In this document: piece by piece, positions 17,288 to 26,449 of the stretch
Numbering within the stretch: the stretch's first letter is position 1
Layout: every line of letters starts with the position of its first letter
Position numbers and translations under genes: made by a program
Assembly: GCA_964514235.1 (NCBI GenBank)
Contig: CAZEPV010000002.1
Coordinates: 124,001 to 188,000 of the forward strand
Reading direction: 5' to 3'
Length of the DNA stretch: 64,000 nt
Origin: JAAYRQ01 sp035647235
GTDB lineage: Bacteria; Bacillota; Syntrophomonadia; Syntrophomonadales; Syntrophomonadaceae
Notes under the pieces: model-generated
The model's input: only the letters and a program-made list of their open reading frames with translations
The model's database searches: none
What the model was told of the DNA's origin: nothing

Positions 17288-18608
17288 GTTAAATGGTGCA
17301 ATAAATTTTGAAAAATATTTTGCTGCCTTAGAAAGGATAGCTACCTGCCAATTAAAGGGTAAGATTTCGCAAGCTATTGGGCTTACTCTTGAGGCAACTG
17401 GCCCTAAGGTTAGTCTGGGTGAACTATGTTATATAAAGACTAACTATGCCGATGGCACTGAGATACCTGCTGAAGTAGTAGGCTTTAAGGAAAACAAAAT
17501 ATTACTTATGCCCCTAGGGAATATAGAAGGAATTGGTCCTGGCAGTGAATTAATAGCATCTGGTACCACCTTGAGGGTAAATGTAGACTTAGGAATGCAA
17601 GGTCGGGTATTAGATGGTCTAGGGGAACCCATTGATGGTAGAGGGAGAATTAATGCTAAATTAAGTTATCCTGTGATGAACCAACCTCCCAACCCCTTAA
17701 AGAGAAAAAGAATAACCGAGATATTGCCTGTAGGAGTTAAGGCAATCGATGGATTAACTACTGTAGGTAGAGGACAAAGAATGGGAATATTAGCTGGAAG
17801 TGGTATAGGTAAAAGTACCTTGATGGGTATGATAGCTAGGAATACAGAAGCTGATATAAATGTGATTGCTTTGATTGGTGAAAGGGGGAGAGAGGTTAGA
17901 GAATTTCTGGAAAGGGATTTAGGTGAGGCTGGTTTAGCTAAGTCAGTAGTAGTAGTTGCTACATCAGATCAACCTGCTTTGATTAGATTAAAAGGGGCCT
18001 TCGTTGCCACAAGTATAGCAGAATTTTTTAGAGATCAAGGAAAAGATGTCTTGTTGTTAATGGATTCCTTGACTAGATTTGCCCTGGCCCAACGTGAAGT
18101 GGGCCTAGCTATAGGCGAACCCCCAGCTACTAGAGGTTATACCCCTTCTGTATTTGCTTTACTACCTAGGCTTTTGGAAAGGGCAGGAACCTCAGAAACT
18201 GGAACCATTACGGGATTATATACTGTATTAGTTGAGGGGGACGACATGAATGAACCGATTACCGATGCAGTTAGGGGTATAGTAGATGGGCATATTGCCT
18301 TAAACCGTAATTTAGCGGCACTGAATATATATCCAGCCATCAGTGTGAATGAAAGCATTAGCCGAGTAATGATAGATATAATATCAAATGAACACTTGCA
18401 AAAGGCAAATAAATTCCGCAGTATTCTAGCGACCTATGAAGAAGCCAAAGATTTAATTGAAATAGGGGCTTATAAAAAGGGTTCTAATCCCATGATCGAT
18501 GAATCAATAGGTCTAATTGATAAATGTTACGACTTCATAAGACAAGATATATATAAAGAGGCTAGTTTTGATAATACCCTCGAATTACTAAATGAACTTA
18601 TTAATTGA
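17280..18608 (+). CDS. fliI: Flagellum-specific ATPase FliI
   Basis: Type III export ATPase, F1-beta-like. Walker A GSGIGKST near residues 172-179, Walker B region VLLLMDSLTRFA, and the family block GEPPATRGYTPSVFALLPRLLERAG. VLVEGDDMNEPITDAVRGIVDGHI is the typical catalytic-end segment. 442 residues. Confidence 0.97.
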   Translation: MNKLNGAINFEKYFAALERIATCQLKGKISQAIGLTLEATGPKVSLGELCYIKTNYADGTEIPAEVVGFKENKILLMPLGNIEGIGPGSELIASGTTLRVNVDLGMQGRVLDGLGEPIDGRGRINAKLSYPVMNQPPNPLKRKRITEILPVGVKAIDGLTTVGRGQRMGILAGSGIGKSTLMGMIARNTEADINVIALIGERGREVREFLERDLGEAGLAKSVVVVATSDQPALIRLKGAFVATSIAEFFRDQGKDVLLLMDSLTRFALAQREVGLAIGEPPATRGYTPSVFALLPRLLERAGTSETGTITGLYTVLVEGDDMNEPITDAVRGIVDGHIALNRNLAALNIYPAISVNESISRVMIDIISNEHLQKANKFRSILATYEEAKDLIEIGAYKKGSNPMIDESIGLIDKCYDFIRQDIYKEASFDNTLELLNELIN

Positions 18609-18620
18609 GTAGGGATATAA

Positions 18621-19049
18621 ATGAGGAAATTCAGATTCAAATTGCAGACAAAGTTAGATATTTCCGCCAGTCAAGAAAAATTAGCTATGGAACAATTAGC
18701 TGCAAAAATTGCCGAAAGAAATGATATTATACATAAATTAAATAATAAAAAAGACAAGCTAAAAGTTTTACAAGATTCGGTTGAAAAACTATCATTTCAA
18801 TATACTTTGATAGTTAAGGATTATTTGCCTATCCTTAGGGCCCGTATCTATGAACTGCAATTAGAATTGGCAGCAGCAGAAGAAAGAGTTGAGGTTGCCA
18901 GGAATATCTTAATTGAATGTAAAAAGGAAACCAAAACATTAACCAAGTTGAGGGAAAAAGAATGGCATAATTATTTACACGAACTTAGCTTAGAGGAACA
19001 AAAAGAAATCGATGAAATAGCTATTAATAATCATTTTAGGAAGAACTAA
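18621..19049 (+). CDS. fliJ: Flagellar export protein FliJ
   Basis: Small coiled-coil central stalk of the FliI hexamer. 142 residues, almost entirely helical and charged; begins FRFKLQTKLDISASQEKLA, the usual FliJ start pattern. Identity rests on size, coiled coil and position directly after fliI. Confidence 0.88.
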   Translation: MRKFRFKLQTKLDISASQEKLAMEQLAAKIAERNDIIHKLNNKKDKLKVLQDSVEKLSFQYTLIVKDYLPILRARIYELQLELAAAEERVEVARNILIECKKETKTLTKLREKEWHNYLHELSLEEQKEIDEIAINNHFRKN

Positions 19050-19069
19050 TTATTGTTGGGGTGAGACAA

Positions 19070-19648
19070 ATGGGAAATATACTTAAAATAATATTGTCTG
19101 TTATTTTATTTTTCGGATTATTATTTGGGGTTTTTTATTTGCTATTCTTTTTAGATATATTAAAGTCCCCTCCTTTTTTAAACGAAATACCTATTATAGG
19201 GGAAATTGTATCAAAAGATAAAATCAAAAAAGAACCTAATAAAATTGTCTTGCTAGAGGAAGAGAATCTCACACTTAAAGAAACTATAGACAAAAAAAAT
19301 CAAGAATTAAAAAATGTGCAAACAGACACTGATTACATAGAAGGGCAACTTAAAGCAGTAATGGATAATGAAGATCAGCTTAAAGAAGAAATAATTAATT
19401 TAAATGAGCAATTAATAAATGCGGAGATGAAAAAGGAAGCCCAAGCCAAAGTTTATAAGGATACAGCCAAATATTATGCTGAAATGAATGCGAAGAATGC
19501 CGCAGAAATTATCACCAAGTTAGAAGTAGAACATATTATAGGTATTCTAGTAGAGCTAGAGCCAGACGCTGCAGCAGATATTCTACAAAATATGCCTGGT
19601 GACAAGGCGGCTGAAGTTACAAGAAAGATGCTAGTTACTGCCCCCTAG
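19070..19648 (+). CDS. MotE-like membrane protein with MgtE N-domain-like C-terminus (YlxF position)
   Basis: ATG 19070 is chosen because the upstream GTG (19061) lies inside the GGGGTGAG ribosome binding site. One N-terminal transmembrane helix (ILSVILFFGLLFGVFYLLFF), a coiled coil of about 80 residues, then a C-terminal domain KNAAEIITKLEVEHIIGILVELEP / AAADILQNMPGDKAAEV. That domain matches the MgtE intracellular-N repeat pattern. It occupies the place of ylxF between fliJ and fliK in Bacillus. Related MotE proteins chaperone the stator protein MotC in alpha-proteobacteria; a stator or export role here is inference. Confidence 0.75.
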   Translation: MGNILKIILSVILFFGLLFGVFYLLFFLDILKSPPFLNEIPIIGEIVSKDKIKKEPNKIVLLEEENLTLKETIDKKNQELKNVQTDTDYIEGQLKAVMDNEDQLKEEIINLNEQLINAEMKKEAQAKVYKDTAKYYAEMNAKNAAEIITKLEVEHIIGILVELEPDAAADILQNMPGDKAAEVTRKMLVTAP

Positions 19649-19661
19649 TCAGAGCAATTAG

Positions 19662-19708
19662 AGGGGTTAAGCATAAGGATTTTTTATTAGTCCTTATATT
19701 TAGCCCCT
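19662..19708 (+). other. Two-tier RNA hairpin inside the flagellar operon (motE-like/fliK gap)
   Basis: Outer stem AGGGGTTAA / TTTAGCCCCT (one wobble) and inner 7-bp stem ATAAGGA / TCCTTAT with an 11-nt loop. No T-run follows (CAAAAGGG), so it is not a classical terminator. It lies in a 100-nt gap before the fliK ribosome binding site AAAGGAGGTGA. Confidence 0.6.
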
Positions 19709-19748
19709 TTCAAAAGGGAGATTATTAAAGGAGGTGAATTAAGGAAAA

Positions 19749-21080
19749 ATGAATATGCTAACATCTATGGTTAATAGTGATAATAGTTTATTTAACCTAG
19801 CCAGTAAACCTTTACCAAAACCCAAAAACCAAGCTAAAACTAATTTTGCCAAAGTCCTAAATAATCAGACTAAGTCTAAAGAAAATCTAATTACGACTAA
19901 TACTGATAAAGGACAAGATGAATCTATATCAAAAACTGAAAAGTCTGAAAGCAATAGTATTAGCAAATTAGATGAATTTCTAGACAAAAACAGCGGGGAG
20001 CTAGAAGTTCCTCCAGGGCTGAGTAATGCAGAATTAAAAGCTATAATTGGTCTAATTTTGGAAGAAGTAGAGGAGACAGATGTAAGTGAGGAAGAAATTA
20101 TTGCCTATGTGAATGTTGAATTAGCGAAAATAGTAATTACTGAAAATGAGGCAGATAATAGCGAAGAAATGTTAACAGACCATCCTAAAGTATCTACTAT
20201 GGCAGCTAATCAAGCAAACCTAGTAAATGTGACAAAGGATAATACTGAAGAAAAACAGGCAGCTAATCGAATAATAAGCAATAACATCCCCAATGTACCA
20301 GAAATTATCACTAATAACAAGGTAGAGGAAAAACCTAAAGACTTTAGGCTGCAAAATCTAATAAACACTCAGGTTACTAAAGAGGACTCTACTAGTAAGA
20401 CCGATATTAAAAAGTTAATTTCTACAGAAGTAGGCAAGCTTAATAACTTAAAAACTGCTGATAGTACTAGCACTAATAACCAACTAACAACTGAAGCTAA
20501 GGCTCCTAATACGGCAGAAAATGACCAAGGGGCTAACTTAAATCTTAATAAGGCAGAGCTTAATAATGTTAGGACCGACAGTCGTCTAGTATTGGTGGAC
20601 AACAAGCCAGTGGAAGTTAAGGAAGTTATGGATCAGATAGTCAAAAAAGCGGAACTAGTATTAAAGCAAAATGTTTCTGAAATGAAGATTAACTTAAAGC
20701 CAGAGTTTTTAGGGAAAATGACGATTAGGATTGCAGTAGAACAAGGCCTAGTAACTGCAAGGTTTATAACCGAAAACCTACAAGTAAAGCATTTACTAGA
20801 AAGTAATCTTAATACACTTCGCCAGTCTTTAGAATCCCAAGGGATTAAAGTAGAGCGAACCGAAGTCAATGTCCAGCTTAATAATGGCGGTATGTTTGAC
20901 GGTTCGGAAACTAAGCAAGAATGGGATTTTGAGAAGTCGGGATTTAACAATTATCAAGCCAATGGTGAAATAGACGATAATTATGAATTCAATCCCCATC
21001 TAGCAGAAGAAGTGGAAAACTTAGCGGGGTTAGACTATTATCAGTTACTCGAAGACACAACCGTAAGTTTTCTAATTTAG
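19749..21080 (+). CDS. fliK: Flagellar hook-length control protein FliK
   Basis: Secreted ruler that sets hook length and triggers substrate switching. Low-complexity, polar, Asn/Lys/Thr/Glu-rich N-terminal two thirds, then the conserved C-terminal domain around residues 315-375 (INLKPEFLGKMTIRIAVEQG, LRQSLESQGIKVERTEV). 443 residues. Between the MotE-like gene and flgD, as expected. Confidence 0.92.
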   Translation: MNMLTSMVNSDNSLFNLASKPLPKPKNQAKTNFAKVLNNQTKSKENLITTNTDKGQDESISKTEKSESNSISKLDEFLDKNSGELEVPPGLSNAELKAIIGLILEEVEETDVSEEEIIAYVNVELAKIVITENEADNSEEMLTDHPKVSTMAANQANLVNVTKDNTEEKQAANRIISNNIPNVPEIITNNKVEEKPKDFRLQNLINTQVTKEDSTSKTDIKKLISTEVGKLNNLKTADSTSTNNQLTTEAKAPNTAENDQGANLNLNKAELNNVRTDSRLVLVDNKPVEVKEVMDQIVKKAELVLKQNVSEMKINLKPEFLGKMTIRIAVEQGLVTARFITENLQVKHLLESNLNTLRQSLESQGIKVERTEVNVQLNNGGMFDGSETKQEWDFEKSGFNNYQANGEIDDNYEFNPHLAEEVENLAGLDYYQLLEDTTVSFLI

Positions 21081-21092
21081 GAGGTGAGAATT

Positions 21093-21686
21093 GTGAGTAT
21101 TAGTCCGATATATGGCCAGTCACCCTTTATTAGGGGGGACACAGCAAATAGTCAAAATATAGCGGAAAAGGATAATGGGATTTTAGGTAAGGATGATTTT
21201 CTGAAAATCTTAATTACCGAATTAAAATACCAAGATCCTTTAAGTCCTATGGATAGTAAGGAATCTATTGCCCAAATGGCCTCATTCAGTGCCCTAGAAC
21301 AGATGCAAAACCTAAATAAGTCTTTTGACCATATGGCTAGTAGCATTACTAACCAGCTAATGCCTAGCATCTTATTACAGCAAGCTAGTTCGATGATAGG
21401 ACGAGAAGTAGCTTATATTAACCCTAATATAAAGGACGATACCCCCGAAAATGAGTATATCTTAGCTGGACAGATTAATTCGGTAGTGGTATTGGAAGGC
21501 AGACCTACATTTATCATAGGTAATGACAAGGTGCCTTTTGATGAAATAGTAGAATTAGGGCAAATACCCGATGCTAATCAAGGTGCTTTAAGTAAGATAT
21601 TAGAGAAATTAGATGAACTATTAAAAACCCTTCAACCTAATGATGATATTGATGATGAAAATGGGGCAGGTGAACTAGGTGCATAA
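21093..21686 (+). CDS. flgD: Flagellar hook assembly scaffold FlgD
   Basis: Hook cap needed for FlgE polymerisation. GTG 21093 is chosen because the earlier GTG (21084) is part of AGGAGGTGAG. Hallmark N-terminal block GKDDFLKILITELKYQDPLSP and the following ESIAQMASFSALEQMQNL. A short C-terminal beta-domain (MIGREVAYINP) replaces the longer one in enterics. 197 residues. Overlaps the next gene by 8 nt. Confidence 0.95.
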   Translation: MSISPIYGQSPFIRGDTANSQNIAEKDNGILGKDDFLKILITELKYQDPLSPMDSKESIAQMASFSALEQMQNLNKSFDHMASSITNQLMPSILLQQASSMIGREVAYINPNIKDDTPENEYILAGQINSVVVLEGRPTFIIGNDKVPFDEIVELGQIPDANQGALSKILEKLDELLKTLQPNDDIDDENGAGELGA

Positions 21687-22056
21687 TAAAATATTTATTC
21701 CTAATCAGGTTAGACCAATTACACCTAAGATAAATGAGCCTGCTAAGCAAAAGAAATCTAGTGAAGCTAATTTTGCTAAGGTGCTAGATGCCAAGCTAAA
21801 TCAAGAGGTTAAATTCTCCAATCACGCCCGACAAAGGTTGGAGATGCGTAATATTCACTTGAATGAAAATGACCTGACTAGGCTGAATGATGCAGTCGCC
21901 AAAGTTAGAGAAAAAGGTGCTCGTGATTCATTAGTCTTGATGCAGGATTTGGCCCTAGTGGTGAGTGTGAAAAACAACACGGTTATTACGGCAGTAGATG
22001 GAGCTAACTTAAAAGAAAATGTCTTTACCAATATTGACAGTGCCGTAATAATATAA
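21679..22056 (+). CDS. Conserved flagellar operon protein (TIGR02530-like)
   Basis: Small cytoplasmic protein of 125 residues found between flgD and flgE in many Firmicutes. NHARQRLEMRNIHLNENDLTRLNDAVAKVREKGARD and LVLMQDLALVVSVKNNTVITAVDG fit that family; no signal peptide or membrane helix. GTG start overlapping the end of flgD suggests translational coupling. Exact function is not known; a hook-assembly accessory role is inferred from position. Confidence 0.8.
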   Translation: MHNKIFIPNQVRPITPKINEPAKQKKSSEANFAKVLDAKLNQEVKFSNHARQRLEMRNIHLNENDLTRLNDAVAKVREKGARDSLVLMQDLALVVSVKNNTVITAVDGANLKENVFTNIDSAVII

Positions 22057-22059
22057 GGC

Positions 22060-22111
22060 TGGACCTCTTAGAGGAAGCCTTAGGGGTGTAGATTGACAGA
22101 TACACCTGGAA
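22060..22111 (+). other. Pair of short hairpins before flgE
   Basis: GGCT-GGA-CCTC-TTA-GAGG-A-AGCC followed by GGTGTA / TACACC. No T-run. They lie in the 80-nt gap before the flgE ribosome binding site GGAGG. Confidence 0.4.
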
Positions 22112-22136
22112 AAAAGAATAGGAGGTCATATATGAT

Positions 22137-23504
22137 ATGATGCGTTCAATGTACGCTGGGGTTTCTGGACTGAGAAACCACCAGACGAAAATGGATGTCA
22201 TAGGTAATAACATAGCTAATGTTAATACAGCTGGCTATAAGAAAAGTAGGGTAGTCTTTCAGGATACTCTATATCAAAGTATGCGGGGAGCATCCAGGCC
22301 TACTGATGCCAGAGGGGGGACTAACCCCATGGCAATAGGTCTAGGTATGGCCATCGCCAGTATTGATCAGATTCATACTCCAGCCCCTGCTAGTTCTACT
22401 AACAAGGCCTCAGACTTAGCTATAGATGGTAATGGTTATTTTATCGTCGATAATGGTGGACAAAGGTTCTATACTCGGGCTGGTAATTTTGATTTTGACA
22501 AACTAGGCAATTTAATTAGTTTATCCAATGGGTATAGGGTACATGGCTGGATGGCTGATGAGGACTGGAATATAGATACAGTTAGATCTAGTGAACCTAT
22601 AGATATAGCTGATTTTAAGTCTATTCCCCCTCGGGCTACTACGGAAATGAAGTTTACGGGGAATCTGGATTCGAATACTAAAGTGCATCCAGACACATTT
22701 AATTTGGCAGCCGATATACCAGATGAAAACGAAACTGTTATTACTTCTAAGGAAGTCTATGATTCCTTGGGAAATAAGGAAACCTTATATTTTAGATTTT
22801 TTAAGTACGATGTAAATGCTGGACCGCCTGCTAATAGTACTTGGGCATGCGATATCTCGCTTGATCCAGAATTTGGCGGACCAACTAAAAATAACTTTGA
22901 CCAAATAAATATCACTAGTCAAACTCCATTAGCTATACCTGGTGTTGATGTTGTACGAATAACCGATTTAGTTTTCGATGATCAGGGTTTATTGCCCCAA
23001 CCGACAAAGTTATCAGGAAGCAACTTGATTATTGACAGGTCTGCCCAAGGTGCAGAAGATATTGAATTCGACATCGATTTTAGTCATATCACCCAATGGG
23101 AGACTAAGTCAACCGCTTGGGCAGAATACCAAGATGGCTACACCATGGGTAACCTGACTACCTATAACTTTGGAATCGATGGTACCATCCAAGGGGTATA
23201 TGATAATGGGGAAAGCCGCAACTTAGCTAGGGTAGCTCTAGTGAACTTCCAAAACCCAGCAGGGTTACTGCAAGTAGGGGCTAGCCTATACCAGGTATCT
23301 AACAACTCGGGTGATCCCTTAGTAGGGGCACCTGGTGACCAAGGTATGGGGGCCTTAATCCCCGGCAGTTTAGAAATGTCTAATGTCGATTTATCGGAAG
23401 AATTTACCGATATGATAATAACTCAGCGGGGTTTTCAGGCAAATTCCCGTATTATCACGACCTCAGACGAGATGCTACAAGAATTAGTCAATCTAAAACG
23501 GTAA
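22137..23504 (+). CDS. flgE: Flagellar hook protein FlgE
   Basis: Hook subunit. N-terminal axial domain MRSMYAGVSGLRNHQTKMDVIGNNIANVNTAGYK, central FlgE D-domains, and C-terminal EFTDMIITQRGFQANSRIITTSDEMLQELVNLKR region (quoted as short motif TQRGFQANSRIITT). 455 residues, too long for FlgF/FlgG (about 260), so hook rather than distal rod. The ATG at 22137 is followed by a second ATG at 22140; either may be used. Confidence 0.94.
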   Translation: MMRSMYAGVSGLRNHQTKMDVIGNNIANVNTAGYKKSRVVFQDTLYQSMRGASRPTDARGGTNPMAIGLGMAIASIDQIHTPAPASSTNKASDLAIDGNGYFIVDNGGQRFYTRAGNFDFDKLGNLISLSNGYRVHGWMADEDWNIDTVRSSEPIDIADFKSIPPRATTEMKFTGNLDSNTKVHPDTFNLAADIPDENETVITSKEVYDSLGNKETLYFRFFKYDVNAGPPANSTWACDISLDPEFGGPTKNNFDQINITSQTPLAIPGVDVVRITDLVFDDQGLLPQPTKLSGSNLIIDRSAQGAEDIEFDIDFSHITQWETKSTAWAEYQDGYTMGNLTTYNFGIDGTIQGVYDNGESRNLARVALVNFQNPAGLLQVGASLYQVSNNSGDPLVGAPGDQGMGALIPGSLEMSNVDLSEEFTDMIITQRGFQANSRIITTSDEMLQELVNLKR

Positions 23505-23511
23505 TTTTGTA

Positions 23512-23541
23512 CTTTTTCGGGGGATTTTTCCCCCGAAAAGT
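23512..23541 (+). other. Strong GC hairpin between flgE and flbD
   Basis: CTTTTTCGGGGG and CCCCCGAAAAG pair around loop ATTTTT with one bulged T. No T-run follows, so it is probably an mRNA stability, processing or attenuation element rather than a full terminator. It follows the gene for the most abundant early secreted subunit of this block. Confidence 0.6.
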
Positions 23542-23560
23542 TAACTGAGGTGTATAATTT

Positions 23561-23755
23561 ATGATATATTTAACTAGATTAAACGGGGGAAAAATATCCA
23601 TTAATGCAGATTTAATCGAATTAATGGAACAAACCCCCGATACTGTAGTAACATTGACTACAGGGAAGAAATTGGTCGTAAAAGAAAATATTAGGGACAT
23701 ACACTCAGCGATAATATATTATCGTAGAGCTATGAATACTACACTAAAAAAGTAA
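23561..23755 (+). CDS. flbD: FlbD/SwrD family flagellar protein
   Basis: Small protein (64 residues) between flgE and fliL. MIYLTRLNGGKISINADLIELMEQTPDTVVTLTTGKKLVV (short motifs TRLNGG, ELMEQTPDTVVTLTTGKK) is characteristic of the FlbD family. The Bacillus homologue SwrD boosts motor power for swarming. No membrane segment. RBS TGAGGTG upstream. Confidence 0.9.
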   Translation: MIYLTRLNGGKISINADLIELMEQTPDTVVTLTTGKKLVVKENIRDIHSAIIYYRRAMNTTLKK

Positions 23756-23774
23756 GGGTATAGGGGGGAATCTC

Positions 23775-24245
23775 GTGAGCGAAGAAACTAGTCCAGAAAT
23801 TCAAAAAAAATCTGCTTTTGATTTTAAAATAATAGTAGTAGGATTAATCATATTTTTGATTGCTATGGGTGCATCTTATTTTCTTATGAAAAACTTAATG
23901 AATCCTCTTTTACCTAAGGATGAGACCAAAAGCAAAAAGGTTTTAACTGGTAATTTAGTGGAGGTAGGAGAATTTACTACTAATATTGGAGATATAGCGG
24001 GTACTAGATTTATAAAAGTAGAAATATTTGTTGAAGTATCAGGCAAAAAAGGTCAAGATACTATAACGGAATTTATGCCTATAATCAAAGATAGCATTTT
24101 AAGTATTTTATCTGCCAAAACTATGGCTGATTTAGATGTGAATAATCGTACTAACCTAAAAAATGAAATAAAAAACGAATTAAATGCAAAACTTGGTAGC
24201 GACACAGTAGCAAATGTTTATTTTACTAGCTTTATTATGCAATAG
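23775..24245 (+). CDS. fliL: Flagellar basal body-associated protein FliL
   Basis: Single-pass membrane protein that associates with stators. GTG start after GGGGGGAATCTC. One transmembrane helix near residues 18-38 (IIVVGLIIFLIAMGASYFLM), then the extracytoplasmic FliL domain (EVGEFTTNIG, FIKVEIFVEVSG, NELNAKLGSDTVANVYFTSFIMQ as its terminal part). 156 residues. Confidence 0.93.
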   Translation: MSEETSPEIQKKSAFDFKIIVVGLIIFLIAMGASYFLMKNLMNPLLPKDETKSKKVLTGNLVEVGEFTTNIGDIAGTRFIKVEIFVEVSGKKGQDTITEFMPIIKDSILSILSAKTMADLDVNNRTNLKNEIKNELNAKLGSDTVANVYFTSFIMQ

Positions 24246-24270
24246 TACCTCTTTTTAAGGAGGATTATAA

Positions 24271-25263
24271 ATGGCTGATGTATTATCTCAAAATGAAATA
24301 GACCAGCTTTTATCTGCTCTAACTAGTGGTTCAGTTGATGCTGACGAATTGAAACAGGAAGAAACCAAAAAAAGGGTTAGAGTATATGATTTCCGGCGGC
24401 CTAACAAATTTTCAAAAGATCAGATTCATACCTTACAAGTAATATATGAAAACTATGCCCGCTCTTTAGGGACCTATTTATCCGCCCAATTAAGGTCACC
24501 TGTTCAAGTGGAAGTCCTATCTGTGGAGCAGACTACATATGATGAATTCATCCGCTCTATCCCTAACCCAACTATACTGAACATTTTTTCTTTGTATCCT
24601 TTAGAGGGTAATGCAATTATGGAAATGAACCCCAATTTGGGTTTTGCTATGTTAGATCGTTTATTGGGTGGTCTAGGACATGCTCCAGAAAAGATTAGGG
24701 CTATTACCGAAATAGAACAAACCATAGTAGAACGAATAGGTCAAAGGATGTTGGATTACTTACAAGAACCATGGGGTAGCATTATAGAAATTGAACCCGT
24801 ATTAGAAAGGGTGGAAACAAACCCCCAATTTACTCAATTAGTTTCTCCAGCGGAAATAATGATAATAGTTTCCCTAGAAACCCGCATGGGTGATCTTTTG
24901 GGCATGATTAATATTTGTATACCTTTTTTAGTTTTAGAACCTATAATTGATAAACTAAGTGTGCATTTTTATTATGCTTCATCTAGCAAACAACTTTCCG
25001 CAGAAAATTCAGACGCAATTAGGAATAAGTTAGAAAATACTCATGTACCAGTTAAAATACTCTTAGGACGGACAGTGATTACGGTTAAAGATTTACTGGA
25101 ATTATCTATTGGTGATGTTATACCATTAAACAAAAATATTTATGAGGAACTTGATGTTGTTATTGGACAAAGAGCGAAATTTCTTGGGAAACCGGGTGTT
25201 TTCGGTAACAAATATTCGGTGCAGATTTCCCAAATCATAAAGGAGGGAAATGAAGATGAATGA
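24271..25263 (+). CDS. fliM: Flagellar motor switch protein FliM
   Basis: C-ring protein binding phosphorylated CheY. The N-terminal CheY-binding peptide is visible (DVLSQNEIDQLLSAL). Middle CheC-like domain (QIHTLQVIYENYARSLGTYLSAQLRS) and C-terminal SpoA domain (PVKILLGRTVITVKDLLELSIGDVI). 330 residues. Ends inside the start of fliY. Confidence 0.96.
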   Translation: MADVLSQNEIDQLLSALTSGSVDADELKQEETKKRVRVYDFRRPNKFSKDQIHTLQVIYENYARSLGTYLSAQLRSPVQVEVLSVEQTTYDEFIRSIPNPTILNIFSLYPLEGNAIMEMNPNLGFAMLDRLLGGLGHAPEKIRAITEIEQTIVERIGQRMLDYLQEPWGSIIEIEPVLERVETNPQFTQLVSPAEIMIIVSLETRMGDLLGMINICIPFLVLEPIIDKLSVHFYYASSSKQLSAENSDAIRNKLENTHVPVKILLGRTVITVKDLLELSIGDVIPLNKNIYEELDVVIGQRAKFLGKPGVFGNKYSVQISQIIKEGNEDE

Positions 25264-26431
25264 TGGTCTATTATCACAAGAAGAAATAGATAGTTTATTA
25301 AAAGGTGATATTGAAAGTGAACCTAGTGCTAATGAAGCTGTTAATGCAAGTATTAGCGATTTTGAAAAGGATGCCTTAGGGGAAATTGGCAATATTAGCA
25401 TGGGTACATCTGCTACTACCCTTTCGACTTTATTGCGTAAAAAGGTTTCCATTACTACACCTAATGTTACAATTACAACTAGGGAACAACTGCAATCAGA
25501 GTACCCTATTCCCTACGTAGTGGTGGAGGTTAGCTATTCAGAGGGCTTATATGGGACTAATATTTTAGTAATTAAAGAAGAAGATGCCTGTATAATTGCA
25601 GATTTAATGATGGGGGGGGAAGGCGAGTGTGAAGAAATAAAGTTAGATGAATTTCAATTGAGTGCCGTAGGAGAGGCTATGAATCAGATGATGGGTTCAG
25701 CAACTACCAGCCTATCTTCTATGTTCAACACCAGAATTGAAATTGCACCCCCCAACCTGACTATAATGGATTTTGCAGAGGAAAAATTGGAAATATCCTC
25801 AGGTTTTCATGATATGGTCACTATTAAATTTAAAATGGAAATTGAGGGGCTGATCGACAGTGAAATTATGCAGATAATTCCCATTGAAGCAGTCAAAAAT
25901 ATGATTGGTATGCTGATGGCCAGCACTGTCGAGGAATCAAGTGTAGATGTTGTAATTGAGGAACCTGTACCACCACCGACCCAGCAAATTGCTGAACCGA
26001 TTTATGAAAGTTCTGTAGAGGTAGCCAGTGAACCCCCAGAATCTCAGTATGATACCTGGAATCAAGAGGGGATATACGACAATATACCTTCGAATGTGAA
26101 AAAAGGGGAACAACTTACAGTACAACCAGTACAATTTGCACCCCTAAGGGAGAGCAGTGTTGCCCAAACCCCCCAAAATATTGGTCTTATAATGGATGTA
26201 CCCTTAGATGTAACAGTAGAACTAGGTAAGACTACAAAGACTATTAAGGATATATTAGATTTACATCAAGGTGCCATAATACAAATTGATAGGATGGCTG
26301 GAGAACCAGTTGATTTAATGGTAAATGGCAAGTTAATTGCTAAAGGTGAAGTGGTAGTGATTGATGAAAATTATGGAATTAGAATAACTACTATAATTAG
26401 TCCAATGGACAGAATGAATAAACTTCAATAG
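25256..26431 (+). CDS. fliY: Flagellar motor switch phosphatase FliY
   Basis: Firmicute C-ring protein that removes phosphate from CheY-P. I choose ATG 25256 (9 nt from AGGAGG) over ATG 25250 (3 nt). The N-terminal CheY-binding peptide is LLSQEEIDSLL. Two CheC-type active-site motifs follow: GEIGNISMGTSATTLS and GEAMNQMMGSATTSLS. A proline/glutamate-rich linker (about residues 230-300) leads to a FliN domain (LDVTVELGKTTKTIKDILDL). 391 residues. Confidence 0.95.
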   Translation: MNDGLLSQEEIDSLLKGDIESEPSANEAVNASISDFEKDALGEIGNISMGTSATTLSTLLRKKVSITTPNVTITTREQLQSEYPIPYVVVEVSYSEGLYGTNILVIKEEDACIIADLMMGGEGECEEIKLDEFQLSAVGEAMNQMMGSATTSLSSMFNTRIEIAPPNLTIMDFAEEKLEISSGFHDMVTIKFKMEIEGLIDSEIMQIIPIEAVKNMIGMLMASTVEESSVDVVIEEPVPPPTQQIAEPIYESSVEVASEPPESQYDTWNQEGIYDNIPSNVKKGEQLTVQPVQFAPLRESSVAQTPQNIGLIMDVPLDVTVELGKTTKTIKDILDLHQGAIIQIDRMAGEPVDLMVNGKLIAKGEVVVIDENYGIRITTIISPMDRMNKLQ

Positions 26432-26449
26432 CAACTGAGGAGGTTTATG

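Noticed and set aside
16804..17301. Minus-strand frame of 165 codons inside fliH
   Set aside because: Antisense to fliH, whose overlaps with fliG and fliI show it is the real gene.
23512..23541. Reading the flgE/flbD hairpin as a transcription terminator
   Set aside because: No T-run follows the stem, and downstream genes have no evident promoter.
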